DNA of 58,698 bases from Rikenellaceae bacterium (GTDB lineage Bacteria > Bacteroidota > Bacteroidia > Bacteroidales > Rikenellaceae), in assembly GCA_020860245.1 (NCBI GenBank), contig JAJBUQ010000018.1:1-58698 (forward strand), given 5' to 3'. Position numbers and translations under genes: made by a program. The number at the start of each line of letters is the position of its first letter. The first letter of the stretch is position 1. Shown piece by piece: positions 27,093-35,877 of this stretch. Under the pieces are notes generated by a model. It was not told where the DNA came from. It ran no database searches and worked only from the letters and a program-made list of their open reading frames with translations.

Positions 27093-27713
27093 TTAAAGTT
27101 CTCCGAGATTAGTAACTCCATCTTTTATATCGTCAAGTTCCACAAGTTTATTAACAATAGCATAAATTGTCAATCCGGCAGAACTGTGTATCTGTAATTT
27201 CGAAGCTATATTTCTGCGATGGGTGATAACGGTATATGTCGAGAGACAGAGATAATCCGCGATCTGTTTATTGGTCATTCCTTTTACAACGCATATAATT
27301 ATCTCCTTTTCGCGGGTGCTGAGCGTGTCGTGCTTTACATTATCGGGCTCCGTCTTCTCCATAAGATCCATTATTTTTTCCCTTATGGCTTCCGGAGAAT
27401 CATATATCGAGAAGGCTCCGTCGTACCCTTTTGCCGAAGGGAGTTCGGAGTGGGAATAATTGAAAGCAAGGCATTTAAGCTGGCGGCATCCACTACCGTT
27501 CTTTACTGTTTGTAAAGAAAATATTCCGAGAAAGACAGGATTGACTATAAGCATGTCCGGTTTATGAACCTGAAGCTGAAACTCGAGCTGTTCCATATCC
27601 GGTATCTCCACTAATTCCACTGCGATCCTGGTAAAACTCCGGAGCATGACAGAGAGTCCTTCCCTGATAATCACGGAGGGATCTGCAACAGCTATTCTGA
27701 TATGTTTACTCAT
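27093..27713 (-). CDS. LuxR-family regulator with a degenerate receiver domain
   Basis: A 206-residue protein. Residues 1-120 have the receiver-domain plan (IRIAVADPSVIIREGLSVML), but the phospho-acceptor position reads IVNPV, with Asn at 58 instead of Asp, so ordinary phosphorylation is unlikely. Residues 140-200 are a LuxR/GerE helix-turn-helix: LSTREKEIIICVVKGMTNKQ and YTVITHRRNIASKLQ. It overlaps the hemerythrin gene by four bases, so the two are co-translated and probably act together. The signal may be oxygen, nitric oxide or iron status sensed by its partner. This is inference. Confidence 0.85.
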   Translation of the reverse strand: MSKHIRIAVADPSVIIREGLSVMLRSFTRIAVELVEIPDMEQLEFQLQVHKPDMLIVNPVFLGIFSLQTVKNGSGCRQLKCLAFNYSHSELPSAKGYDGAFSIYDSPEAIREKIMDLMEKTEPDNVKHDTLSTREKEIIICVVKGMTNKQIADYLCLSTYTVITHRRNIASKLQIHSSAGLTIYAIVNKLVELDDIKDGVTNLGEL

Positions 27714-28402
27714 GATCCTTTGTTTTCAATTCGCATTATGGCCGGAACGAGAAGGTAGTTTTCAATATCGTTGTGCGATGCAAGATCCCTTTCGCATGAG
27801 AATATATCGAAGAGAACACTGTTGAGTTCGTTTTCACCACCGTCCGGATAGTATTTGATAATGATATTTTTTAGTTCCGTAAGGCGTGCTTCGACCTGAT
27901 TATGCTGTTCACGGAATACCGCGATGCCGTAGCCTCCTGTATTTTTACCCTCTGTAAGTTTCTTCACATAGGTGAAAACGGTATCTTCTTCATACTGCAT
28001 GTGCTTGCGAACCTCAGCGACATAAACGTCAAAGTACCGCATTATAACAATACTGACATCGCTATTCCCATAATTTATGGCTTCCAATAACTTCGCCCTT
28101 ATCGCAGGAAGACGATAATCGAGAAAATAGCTGTGTGAATTATGGAGATAATCCAGTAGAGAGTTCAACGAGAGTTCCCGAAGCCTCTCTTCCGAAATAT
28201 TTTTACTTGGATTGAGCAGAAGGTTTACAACGGTGAGAAAAGTTCCCGTGTGGACATTATTATCCGAACAAACTTTATTTATGGTTTTTTCTCCAAAACC
28301 TAACGGAATCCCGAAACGGCTCAGAACGAGAAGCATCGGATAGTGTCCGCATATAAGGTCGCTCATTTTATCGTCTTCGGTATAAGATACGAAACTGTAC
28401 AT
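27710..28402 (-). CDS. Hemerythrin-like di-iron protein (RIC/ScdA-YtfE type)
   Basis: A 230-residue protein. The N-terminal part (CGHYPMLLVLSRFGIPLGFG) resembles the ScdA N-terminal region, and the rest is a four-helix hemerythrin domain with the expected ligands: His in YLHNSHSYF, His/Glu in RKHMQYEEDTVF, His in FREQHNQV, and His/Glu in ASHNDIENYLL. Such proteins bind a di-iron centre and repair iron-sulfur clusters or sense oxygen or nitric oxide. The coupling to a LuxR regulator favours a sensing role. ATG 28366 (MSDLICGHYP) is an alternative start. Confidence 0.85.
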   Translation of the reverse strand: MYSFVSYTEDDKMSDLICGHYPMLLVLSRFGIPLGFGEKTINKVCSDNNVHTGTFLTVVNLLLNPSKNISEERLRELSLNSLLDYLHNSHSYFLDYRLPAIRAKLLEAINYGNSDVSIVIMRYFDVYVAEVRKHMQYEEDTVFTYVKKLTEGKNTGGYGIAVFREQHNQVEARLTELKNIIIKYYPDGGENELNSVLFDIFSCERDLASHNDIENYLLVPAIMRIENKGS

Positions 28403-28418
28403 TTGTAAAGAATTTTGA

Positions 28419-28426
28419 CAAAGATA
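28419..28426 (-). promoter_or_regulatory. -7 box of the hemerythrin-LuxR operon
   Basis: On the minus strand TATCTTTG matches TAnnTTTG, 17 bases upstream of the ATG at 28402. Confidence 0.5.
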
Positions 28427-28452
28427 CCTATAAAACGATAAATAAAATGAAA

Positions 28453-29433
28453 CTATTTTATAAAACGCTCTAATTGCTGCAATATTTTTCTCTGTCTGTC
28501 GAAGAATACAGAACGCTCGTACTCACCGCTCCGTGTTATGAGCGTCGATTGTAAGCGAAGAGATTCGATCCATTTTTTCTGAACATCGCACACTTTGGGA
28601 TTCTGAGAATCCATAGAATTTACCGAATATATTTTGAACATGCACGATTCCGAATGTCCATCCTGTAAATAGGTATAGGAGGTATCGAAACTAACATTGG
28701 AGGTATACATCCACACCGGGCGGCCGGGAACCACCTCTCCGGATGCAGCAGCGTCCTCCATATCACGGATCATTGAATTAAGTTCGTCATACAATTTTTT
28801 AACGTCTTGAGGAGAAATGACTCCTATTTCGTTAAAATAAACTACATCCTGGACAACATTTGTTAAAATATCTTTATTGAAAATAAAAGTAGTATTTCGT
28901 ATATTTTCCAATGCGTCCACAAGATAAATAATCCGGTTTTTTAATTTTTCGGGAATTTTGAAATCCGACAAAGTCGCCGGAATCACTACCTGTCTGTAAT
29001 TGTAGATCCATTTTAACAATACCAGATCGACGATAGACTCGTATTTTCCGTAAAACATAAGCGGAATAATATCCGAGGCCACGTAACGAGAAGATTTGTC
29101 GTTGCTTCTCCCTACAAGATAAATACACCGCTCTACTACCCGACCAAAACTTTCCAACGGTTCGTTCAGTCCGAGGGAGCTTATAGATACGGAAATCTTA
29201 TCATCCGAATAACATCTTGCGACAAGATCGTCAATCGATATTCCGAGGTTATGCGATATGAGTGCGATCTCTTGGAATGAGAATAAAACTTTACCTTTGA
29301 GCCTTCTCGAAACGGACTCTTTTTTTATAGACAGAAGATTGGAGAGGAAGTCCACCATACTCTCTCCTGCCGGTATATTTTGTTTGATGATCTCTGCCAG
29401 CTCCGCACTTAATGTTTTCTTTATATCTTTCAT
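28453..29433 (-). CDS. BetR-like helix-turn-helix regulator, paralogue 1
   Basis: A 326-residue protein, one of three paralogues in this window (also 29811-30779 and 34346-35308). The N-terminal 80 residues form a predicted helix-turn-helix with LLSIKKESVSRRLKGKVLFS and a following LGISIDDL helix, as in XRE/BetR-type DNA-binding domains. The remaining 240 residues are helical and not assignable. All three share the C-terminal signature LIxxSGExxRxxFFxxQRxI. Function is unknown; a cytoplasmic transcription factor is likely. It is transcribed away from paralogue 2 with a 377-base gap. Confidence 0.75.
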   Translation of the reverse strand: MKDIKKTLSAELAEIIKQNIPAGESMVDFLSNLLSIKKESVSRRLKGKVLFSFQEIALISHNLGISIDDLVARCYSDDKISVSISSLGLNEPLESFGRVVERCIYLVGRSNDKSSRYVASDIIPLMFYGKYESIVDLVLLKWIYNYRQVVIPATLSDFKIPEKLKNRIIYLVDALENIRNTTFIFNKDILTNVVQDVVYFNEIGVISPQDVKKLYDELNSMIRDMEDAAASGEVVPGRPVWMYTSNVSFDTSYTYLQDGHSESCMFKIYSVNSMDSQNPKVCDVQKKWIESLRLQSTLITRSGEYERSVFFDRQRKILQQLERFIK

Positions 29434-29810
29434 TTTGAGGGTTAATATATTATGATTCCTTAATATTAATTACGATCCGTTACCGAAGGTTATAAGACAG
29501 TTCTCCTGAAATAATATCCTACGCGGTTCCAATAACAAAAATTTTATCCTGTTTGGCTCCCGGGAACACCAAGGATTAATACCGCATTGGGAAACAGAAG
29601 TATCGCTTTAAACTCTTACGGCAATTCATCCTCACAAATATGATGGAATCACTTAAAAATTCATATTCGGAATAGAGATAAATGCAGGTAACTGATTTTC
29701 TTTTTTCAGACCGCTACCGGACCCCCACGACAAAATTGCCCCGATTTCCCACGGAAAATAAATTGGATTTCTTCTTTCGAAAAAATCATTCTGCCGGATC
29801 AACAGTATCC
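29434..29810. other. Intergenic stretch, no gene recognised
   Basis: This 377-base space between two BetR-like paralogues has frequent stops in all frames. It should contain the promoter of paralogue 1. No clear hairpin, RNA or repeat was seen. Confidence 0.5.
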
Positions 29811-30779
29811 CTATAAATCCATAACAATTTCTCTCTGACTTTTGAAGAATTGAATGCGCTGCATTTCTCCGCTTTGAGAGATGAGAGTAGAGAACTTCTT
29901 AAGTGAATTTATCCAGTTGCGGACATAGGCGCACGTTTCTGCGTCCTGTGTAGTCACGGTATTGACCCCAAATACTCTCATGCTGCCCATTTCGACACTC
30001 TGCGAGCGGAAATAAGAATATGTCGTTTCAAAATTTATATTGGACAGATAAACATCTACCTGATTACCATTATTATAGGATCCGCGCGCAGCAATCTCTT
30101 CCATATCATCGAGCAGGTACATAAGGTTGAATTTTATGTCGCTGATGTTGCCATCCGAAAAAAGATTTATACCTGCAAAATATTTAACGTTGTTGATAAA
30201 ATCAGATATTATCATTTTATCCCATATAAAACAAGTTTTAGTTATTTTCTGGACGTTTACAGAGAGTTCCTCCTGTTTATCTGCGAGTTTATCGGGAATT
30301 GTAAGTTTGTCGAAACAATCCTTATCGATACAGTTAATAAGGTTCTGCTGATACATCCATCTAAAGAGAAGGAATCTGGTTATTACCGGATACTTCATGG
30401 GGAAAAAATTCGGAAGCAGGTTGGAAGATGTATCCAGCTCGGAATAATCGTCCCGTATCATAGCATACAGAGTATCGCTCCATTCGCACATCCGGGAGTA
30501 GTAAGAATCCAGTGGATCGGCATGATTTATGATGTTCAGAGCAAAAAGAGCATTGCCGTTGAAACTTTTACCAATAAGCTGATCCAACGAAATTCCAAGT
30601 TTTCTGGATATTATGACCGATTCAGAAAGGGTGAACGGAACTTCTCCGCGGAGACGTCTGTAAACAGCCTCCTTGCCAATGTATAAAATATCCATAAGAA
30701 GGTTGGCAAGATTGGTTCCTCCAGGGAGCTTAGCCTTCATGGAATCGATAAGTTCTTTATTTAAGTTTTCTGGTAGCAT
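29811..30779 (-). CDS. BetR-like helix-turn-helix regulator, paralogue 2
   Basis: A 322-residue protein related over its whole length to the other two. The DNA-binding part reads LLMDILYIGKEAVYRRLRGE then VPFTLSESVIISRKLGISLDQL. The conserved middle segment NINFETTYSYF and the C-terminal LISQSGEMQRIQFFKSQREI are shared. It is divergent from the fimbria-type genes starting at 31063, with 283 bases between, so it may control them. This is inferred from position only. Confidence 0.75.
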   Translation of the reverse strand: MLPENLNKELIDSMKAKLPGGTNLANLLMDILYIGKEAVYRRLRGEVPFTLSESVIISRKLGISLDQLIGKSFNGNALFALNIINHADPLDSYYSRMCEWSDTLYAMIRDDYSELDTSSNLLPNFFPMKYPVITRFLLFRWMYQQNLINCIDKDCFDKLTIPDKLADKQEELSVNVQKITKTCFIWDKMIISDFINNVKYFAGINLFSDGNISDIKFNLMYLLDDMEEIAARGSYNNGNQVDVYLSNINFETTYSYFRSQSVEMGSMRVFGVNTVTTQDAETCAYVRNWINSLKKFSTLISQSGEMQRIQFFKSQREIVMDL

Positions 30780-30971
30780 GTTAAACTTTAAAATACTTAA
30801 TTATTAACAAAACGAAATTTTCGTATAAATGTTTCGGAAAATACAATTTTAAAGTAAAAAATAAATAAATTATTACGGCATTTATAACAAATAAGCTTTT
30901 TTTTACGCTATTTGTCACTTACAATAATATAAATACTTTTCAAATGGTACAAATTAAAGTTTATGTAAAAA

Positions 30972-30979
30972 TATATTTG
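30972..30979 (+). promoter_or_regulatory. -7 box of the DUF3575-DUF3868 operon
   Basis: TATATTTG fits TAnnTTTG and predicts a leader of about 75 bases before the ATG at 31063. The surrounding 280 bases are extremely AT-rich. Confidence 0.55.
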
Positions 30980-31062
30980 TACAAGAATAAGTTATGGACG
31001 ACAAAACAAATAGCCGCGTAACACATTGAAGATAAAAGAATTAATAAAACATTCATATAGAA

Positions 31063-31647
31063 ATGAAAAAAGTACTACTCTTAATTGTCAGTGCGGTCTT
31101 CACTACATTGGTATACGGTCAAAGGCCAGGCGGCGATTATGAAAGCTACCTGCCCGTTTTCGCATTAAAGACAAACTTTCTTTATTGGGCTACCACTACT
31201 CCTAATCTTGCAATTGAGATAGGAACAGGTAATAAAACAACCCTCGATATCGTCGGAACTTATAATCCGTGGGAGTTCAAAGACAATAAAAAAATGAAAC
31301 ACTGGCTGGTACAACCGGAGTTCAGATGGTGGCTTTGCGAGCGTTTTAACGGACATTTCTTCGGAGCACACGGACACTATGCAGAATATAATTTCGGAGG
31401 AATCAGACAGTTCGGAATGTCGCACAGAAGGTATGAAGGTAATCTCTACGGGGGTGGCATCTCGTATGGATACCAGTGGGTTCTCGGCAGACGGCTTAAC
31501 CTGGAAGCCACGATCGGAGTGGGTTATGCACATTTGCGATATAAAAAATACGAGTGCGGAGACTGCGGCGAATTTCTGGGTAGGGAACACAAAAATTATT
31601 TCGGCCCTACAAAGGCAGGCATTACATTAGTTTACTTCATTAAATAA
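31063..31647 (+). CDS. DUF3575 family protein (fimbria-associated type)
   Basis: A 194-residue secreted protein with signal peptide ending near LVYGQ. It contains the DUF3575 phrases ALKTNFLYWATTTPNLAIEI and GGGISYGYQWVLGRRLNLEA and ends in a beta-strand with a terminal aromatic-rich segment, so it is probably an outer-membrane-associated barrel. In Bacteroidales such genes usually precede fimbrillin clusters. Here only the DUF3868 gene follows, eight bases on, and no fimbrillin gene is present in the window. Confidence 0.82.
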   Translation: MKKVLLLIVSAVFTTLVYGQRPGGDYESYLPVFALKTNFLYWATTTPNLAIEIGTGNKTTLDIVGTYNPWEFKDNKKMKHWLVQPEFRWWLCERFNGHFFGAHGHYAEYNFGGIRQFGMSHRRYEGNLYGGGISYGYQWVLGRRLNLEATIGVGYAHLRYKKYECGDCGEFLGREHKNYFGPTKAGITLVYFIK

Positions 31648-31655
31648 CATAGAAA

Positions 31656-32747
31656 ATGAAAAGATATTTTACACTGCTTATTGTTTTTGCCGTATCGATC
31701 TTCTCTTTGATGGTATCTGCCCAGGATGCAGATTATAAAGGGAGGGCAAAAGTAATGATCGACGAGATAAAAAAAGAGGGCGACAGCTTAGTACTCCGTA
31801 TGAATATCGATGTGGACGGAACATTGACACGCCGGGACGAGTCGCTTATTTTAATTCCATATCTTAAAGCTGAGCAGGGAACTCAATCCATTATATTGCC
31901 CCAGGTAGTAATCAACGGAAAAATAAATCAGAGACTGTATAAACGTACGCTTACTCTCGATCCGGAGAGCAAGGACCGTATGTCAGGCATTACCGTGGTG
32001 GGTACGGATAAGGACAACGCAACCAATATTTATTACCGCGTCTCTACGCCTTATATGTCATGGATGGATAATTCCGTCGTTAACCTTCAGGAAGAGCTAT
32101 CCGGATGTAACGGAGAGCGCAGCCTGATCTCGGTAAGCACTCTTGCAAACTTCACTTATCAGGAACCGGCTCCTCCGGTAGTCATAGCATCGGCTCCGCA
32201 ACCTCCCAAAACAACTGTCGTAGAATATGAGAAGGAGGGCTCCGCATATATCGACTTTGTGGTCGGCAAATACGATCTGCGCCCTGACTTCAGAAATAAT
32301 CAATATGAGCTCGGCAAGATAGAAGAGACGATCCGCTCTATAACTCAGAATGACGATGCGGAGATCACCGGTATCTACTTGACCGGATTCGCCTCTCCGG
32401 AAGGAACTTACGAGTTCAATCAAATACTTTCTATGAACAGAGCGGAATCGGTAAAAACCTATCTTATTAATAAGTACCATTATCCTGCAAGTATCTACCA
32501 TACATCGTGGGGAGGTGAAGACTGGGCAGGATTGAGGAAGCTCGTTGAAGATTCAGATATGCCTCAAAAATCAGCGATAATCGATATCATCGACAACGTA
32601 GATATATTCGCAGGAAGGGAAAAGAGACTTATGAACCTCGATAATGGCAACCCTTACAGATACATGCTTCAGAATTTCTTCCCACAGTTAAGGAGGGTGC
32701 ATTACAGGGTAACATACAAGTACAAAGATGAGATAACAGTGGAATAA
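31656..32747 (+). CDS. DUF3868 / OmpA-like protein
   Basis: A 363-residue secreted protein with signal peptide ending SAQDADY. Residues about 25-160 match the DUF3868 pattern seen in fimbria loci; after a Pro-rich linker (PPVVIASAPQPPKTTVVEYE) the C-terminal part resembles an OmpA/MotB domain (ITGIYLTGFASPEGTYEFNQ, LSMNRAESVKTYL), which could bind peptidoglycan. With the DUF3575 protein it may form an anchoring pair. It is the second gene of the operon and is followed by a strong terminator. Confidence 0.82.
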   Translation: MKRYFTLLIVFAVSIFSLMVSAQDADYKGRAKVMIDEIKKEGDSLVLRMNIDVDGTLTRRDESLILIPYLKAEQGTQSIILPQVVINGKINQRLYKRTLTLDPESKDRMSGITVVGTDKDNATNIYYRVSTPYMSWMDNSVVNLQEELSGCNGERSLISVSTLANFTYQEPAPPVVIASAPQPPKTTVVEYEKEGSAYIDFVVGKYDLRPDFRNNQYELGKIEETIRSITQNDDAEITGIYLTGFASPEGTYEFNQILSMNRAESVKTYLINKYHYPASIYHTSWGGEDWAGLRKLVEDSDMPQKSAIIDIIDNVDIFAGREKRLMNLDNGNPYRYMLQNFFPQLRRVHYRVTYKYKDEITVE

Positions 32748-32759
32748 TCACGGAAGATT

Positions 32760-32797
32760 AAAGAAAAGCAGCCTGATGAAGGCTGCTTTTCTTTTTA
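32760..32797 (+). terminator. Terminator of the DUF3575-DUF3868 operon
   Basis: Twelve-base stem AGAAAAGCAGCC/GGCTGCTTTTCT with a seven-base loop, running into a T tract. Confidence 0.92.
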
Positions 32798-32825
32798 TTA
32801 CTAACTTTATGCAAAATAATTTGCC

Positions 32826-33506
32826 ATGAAGGAACTAATGGACTTTCTTCTCGAACTGGGAATGAATAATAACAAGGAGTGGTTCGATAAAAATAAAAGC
32901 AGGTACCAAGATGTACAGGGATGGTTCAACGAACTCACCGGACGCATTCTCGACGGTGTTTCATCATTCGATCCACTGGTCAGGGGTCTTACGGTCAAGG
33001 ACTGCAATTACCGTATTTACCGCGACATGAGATTCAGCAAAGATAAGACACCGTATAAAACGCATATCGGGGCGTACATTTGCCCTAACGGCAAGAAGTC
33101 CGGTTATGCAGGATATTATTTCCACATCGAACCTCTGAACGGAAGTTATAAAACGGGAAGTTTTATCTCGTCGGGGATATACATGCCTGAACCTGTCGTA
33201 CTTAAGAGTTTGCGTGAAGAAATATTGGATAACGGTGACGGTCTCATTTCGGCAGTAGAATCGGCACAGGACTTCACACTCAACATGGATAATAAACTCA
33301 AAAAATCTCCTACGGGATTCCCCAAAGATTCTCCGTATGATGAATTGCTGAAACAAAAGGATTTTTTTCTGGAGAAGCCACTCGACGATCGATATCTATT
33401 AGACAGGAATCTTGCCGAACGGATTATTGAAGATTTTTCCAAGACATATAAACTTACGGAGATATTGAACCGTGCCGTACAGTATGCTTACGAAGAGATG
33501 GTTTAA
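32826..33506 (+). CDS. DUF2461 family protein
   Basis: A 226-residue cytoplasmic protein with the family motifs FLLELGMNNNKEWFDKNKSR, the YRIYRDMRFSKDKTPYKTHI segment and GYYFHIEP. The family (TIGR02453) is widespread in bacteria and fungi and has no settled function. It is monocistronic and ends next to the convergent fructosamine kinase gene. Confidence 0.88.
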   Translation: MKELMDFLLELGMNNNKEWFDKNKSRYQDVQGWFNELTGRILDGVSSFDPLVRGLTVKDCNYRIYRDMRFSKDKTPYKTHIGAYICPNGKKSGYAGYYFHIEPLNGSYKTGSFISSGIYMPEPVVLKSLREEILDNGDGLISAVESAQDFTLNMDNKLKKSPTGFPKDSPYDELLKQKDFFLEKPLDDRYLLDRNLAERIIEDFSKTYKLTEILNRAVQYAYEEMV

Positions 33507-34343
33507 CTATGATATATATCGAGAGAGTATCGACATGGCATGAGAATAATATCCCCGCCCGAATAGATTCATGTGGTTGAGCACATGATATAATATATAT
33601 ATATTTTCGCGGTATTCCCATCCTTCGCACAGCGGATATTTTTCCATGTAAGCGCTGTAAAAATCGGATCCGAATCCTCCGAACAGCTTGGTCATCGCAA
33701 GATCAGCTTCTCTGTGTCCATAATATACGGCAGGATCAATGAGATAAGGTCTATTGCCCGGACCGCAAAGATAATTGCCGGCCCACAGATCTCCGTGAAG
33801 CAATGCGGGCTTCTCTCCGGCATCTGTTATTATCCGGTCCGCTATTTTTTCCAATTTTAAGAACCTTTTTTTCATGTCCGGTGTTGCATAGCCGTTCTGT
33901 TCGGCAAGGCGGTACTGAAATAACAGACGCTTATTCCAGTAAAATTCCGCCCAAGAATATTTCTCCGTATGCGATGCGATATTTGGCTGCGGCGTATCTC
34001 CGATAAAATTATCTTCACGGAAGCCATAATGTTCGGAGGCAGTACGGTGGATATCTGCAAGCCTCCTACCCAGTTCCTGGAAAAAATCGTTGGCTGGGTG
34101 GGAATTTTGGATAAACTCCGTCACTATGAAATTTTCTCCAACCGCAATAACTTCAGGGACACTGATTGTTCCGGAAGCGGCAATCTCTATTAATCCATTA
34201 GCCTCGCATGAGTATTTGCGCGACATCGGACCGCTCTTGACGAAGTAAGTTCTACCACTGTCAGTAACGATTTTTCCGGAACCGTAGAAACTTCCGGTAA
34301 TATGTTCTTTGAGGGCGGTTTCTATGGATTTACGAAGTTCCAC
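33507..34343 (-). CDS. Fructosamine/ketosamine-3-kinase family protein
   Basis: A 278-residue aminoglycoside-phosphotransferase-fold kinase. It shows LLHGDLWAGNYL with the catalytic Asp, and the metal-binding YLIDPAVYYGHREADLAM. Family members phosphorylate ketosamines or ribulosamines on glycated protein lysines, leading to deglycation. It begins with GTG two bases after the stop of the BetR-like gene, so both are probably one transcript. No obvious link between the two functions. Confidence 0.88.
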   Translation of the reverse strand: MELRKSIETALKEHITGSFYGSGKIVTDSGRTYFVKSGPMSRKYSCEANGLIEIAASGTISVPEVIAVGENFIVTEFIQNSHPANDFFQELGRRLADIHRTASEHYGFREDNFIGDTPQPNIASHTEKYSWAEFYWNKRLLFQYRLAEQNGYATPDMKKRFLKLEKIADRIITDAGEKPALLHGDLWAGNYLCGPGNRPYLIDPAVYYGHREADLAMTKLFGGFGSDFYSAYMEKYPLCEGWEYRENIYILYHVLNHMNLFGRGYYSHAMSILSRYIS

Positions 34344-34345
34344 AC

Positions 34346-35308
34346 TTATAGCCGGTTAATTATATCGCGTTGTTTATCGAAGAAACGTATACGCTCCACC
34401 TCACCGCTTTCAGAGATAAGATTGGAAGTTCGTTTTAAGGAAGATATCCACGATTTGGTTTTTTCGAATACATCTTCGTCTACCGAGATAACATCGTTGA
34501 GTGTAAACGATTTAATAAGGGACATTTTACCAGAGGCAGTCTCTATATAACTACAACTCGACTCGAACCGGATATTAGAGACATAAAACTGAACCTTATT
34601 TCCCGAATCGAATCGCCCTCTCGCTGCAATCCTCTCTATATCGTCTATAAATCCGAGCAGCTCCTCCCGTATTACGGATACCTCCTCTTTGGTTATAAGC
34701 CTGATACTCAAAAAATATTTAATGTCGTTTACCATACTATCGAAGATCATATCGTCCCAGATATAGCATGTATTTCCAGCTTCACGCGCTTGTTTGATTA
34801 TTCGTTTATTGATCTCCAACAATTTGCCGGACGGAACAACTTCCGAGAAACACTTCGTATTCTCCGGCTTACTGTTATGGAACGCCCATTTAAAAAGGTA
34901 AAAATGGTAAATATTATCGTATGCGAGGTATAAAGTCTGCGGGATCATATTATAAGCCACGCTGATCTCCGTATCCGGACTGTCTTTCAAAGTTTTAATT
35001 GATTCGAGGAATTGTTCGAGATTTGCATAATCAGCCTTCTGCATATCGTAAAACTCCGTCATTTTCAGTTGGTAAGGGCGGCTTTTCGGCGACACATTAC
35101 CGAATATTTCATCTGCGGAGATATTAAAATCATTGGCAACCAATACGACGTCCGTTACAGAGAACGGAACTTCCCCTCTCAATCTCCTATAAACCGCTTC
35201 CTTCTCTATTGAAAGTATTTCCGTAAGTCGATTAGCGAGCTTCCCTCTTTCCGGAACTTTGGATTTCATAGCCTTTATAAAATTATCCTGAAGGTGATCC
35301 TTTACCAT
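34346..35308 (-). CDS. BetR-like helix-turn-helix regulator, paralogue 3
   Basis: About 320 residues from ATG 35308 (MVKDHLQDNF); a start at 35338 would add ten. The DNA-binding part reads LTEILSIEKEAVYRRLRGEV then PFSVTDVVLVANDFNISADE. The C-terminus LISESGEVERIRFFDKQRDI matches the other paralogues. It lies about 3.5 kb from paralogue 2 and forms a transcript with the fructosamine kinase gene. Targets are unknown. Confidence 0.75.
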   Translation of the reverse strand: MVKDHLQDNFIKAMKSKVPERGKLANRLTEILSIEKEAVYRRLRGEVPFSVTDVVLVANDFNISADEIFGNVSPKSRPYQLKMTEFYDMQKADYANLEQFLESIKTLKDSPDTEISVAYNMIPQTLYLAYDNIYHFYLFKWAFHNSKPENTKCFSEVVPSGKLLEINKRIIKQAREAGNTCYIWDDMIFDSMVNDIKYFLSIRLITKEEVSVIREELLGFIDDIERIAARGRFDSGNKVQFYVSNIRFESSCSYIETASGKMSLIKSFTLNDVISVDEDVFEKTKSWISSLKRTSNLISESGEVERIRFFDKQRDIINRL

Positions 35309-35369
35309 GGTATGACTTAATTTTAATGCAATAAACAACTGAAAATGAAAAAATTCTCAGGTAATGTTA

Positions 35370-35377
35370 CAAATATA
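35370..35377 (-). promoter_or_regulatory. -7 box of BetR-like paralogue 3
   Basis: On the minus strand TATATTTG fits TAnnTTTG and lies 62 bases upstream of ATG 35308. The rest of this intergenic space, up to 35665, contains only an inverted repeat ATCAGGC (35547-35553) / GCCTGAT (35573-35579) of unclear role. Confidence 0.5.
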
Positions 35378-35665
35378 GAAATTTATAACGCAGCATTTTT
35401 TAATCCAAAATTAAATTTAGTTGGATCTGCAAACTATGGTATTCTGAGGACAAACTTTTAGTCAGAATAATATTCACAACACCTAAGAAAATCACCTATC
35501 ACCTGATAATTTAAAATAGAGGGATAATTATCCAATCAGTATACTAATCAGGCATTGAGACACATTCTGGGCGCCTGATATTTATACTCGATCGCTTGCA
35601 AAGTAGGATAATAGAGAATATGTTTATATGGGCAAAAAATTACGGGCAATAATGTTGTTTCGTAA

Positions 35666-35866
35666 TTATTTATCTTGGGTCTTATCCAAAGGTACGGGAG
35701 AATCATTGCTAATCCGCCTGAACCTATTCTCTTTTTTTAACGCAGCGGTTATAATCCATTCCAATTGTCCGTTTGTGCTGCGGAATTCATCCTCTGCCCA
35801 TTTTTCCACTGCTTCAAATAATTTTTTATCCATTCGCAGCACAAAAGACTTTTTTTCTTTTCCCAC
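35666..35866 (-). CDS. Arc-like ribbon-helix-helix protein
   Basis: A 66-residue protein with an N-terminal strand (KKSFVLRMDKKLFEAVEKWA) and the helices expected of Arc/MetJ-type DNA-binding proteins, followed by NGQLEWIITAALKKE. It lies 11 bases after the SPFH gene. This SPFH plus small Arc-like pair recurs in bacteria, where the small protein has been annotated as a toxin-antitoxin or accessory element. The Lys/Asn-rich tail after residue 50 is not conserved in the fold. Confidence 0.8.
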   Translation of the reverse strand: MGKEKKSFVLRMDKKLFEAVEKWAEDEFRSTNGQLEWIITAALKKENRFRRISNDSPVPLDKTQDK

Positions 35867-35877
35867 TAAATATTATT

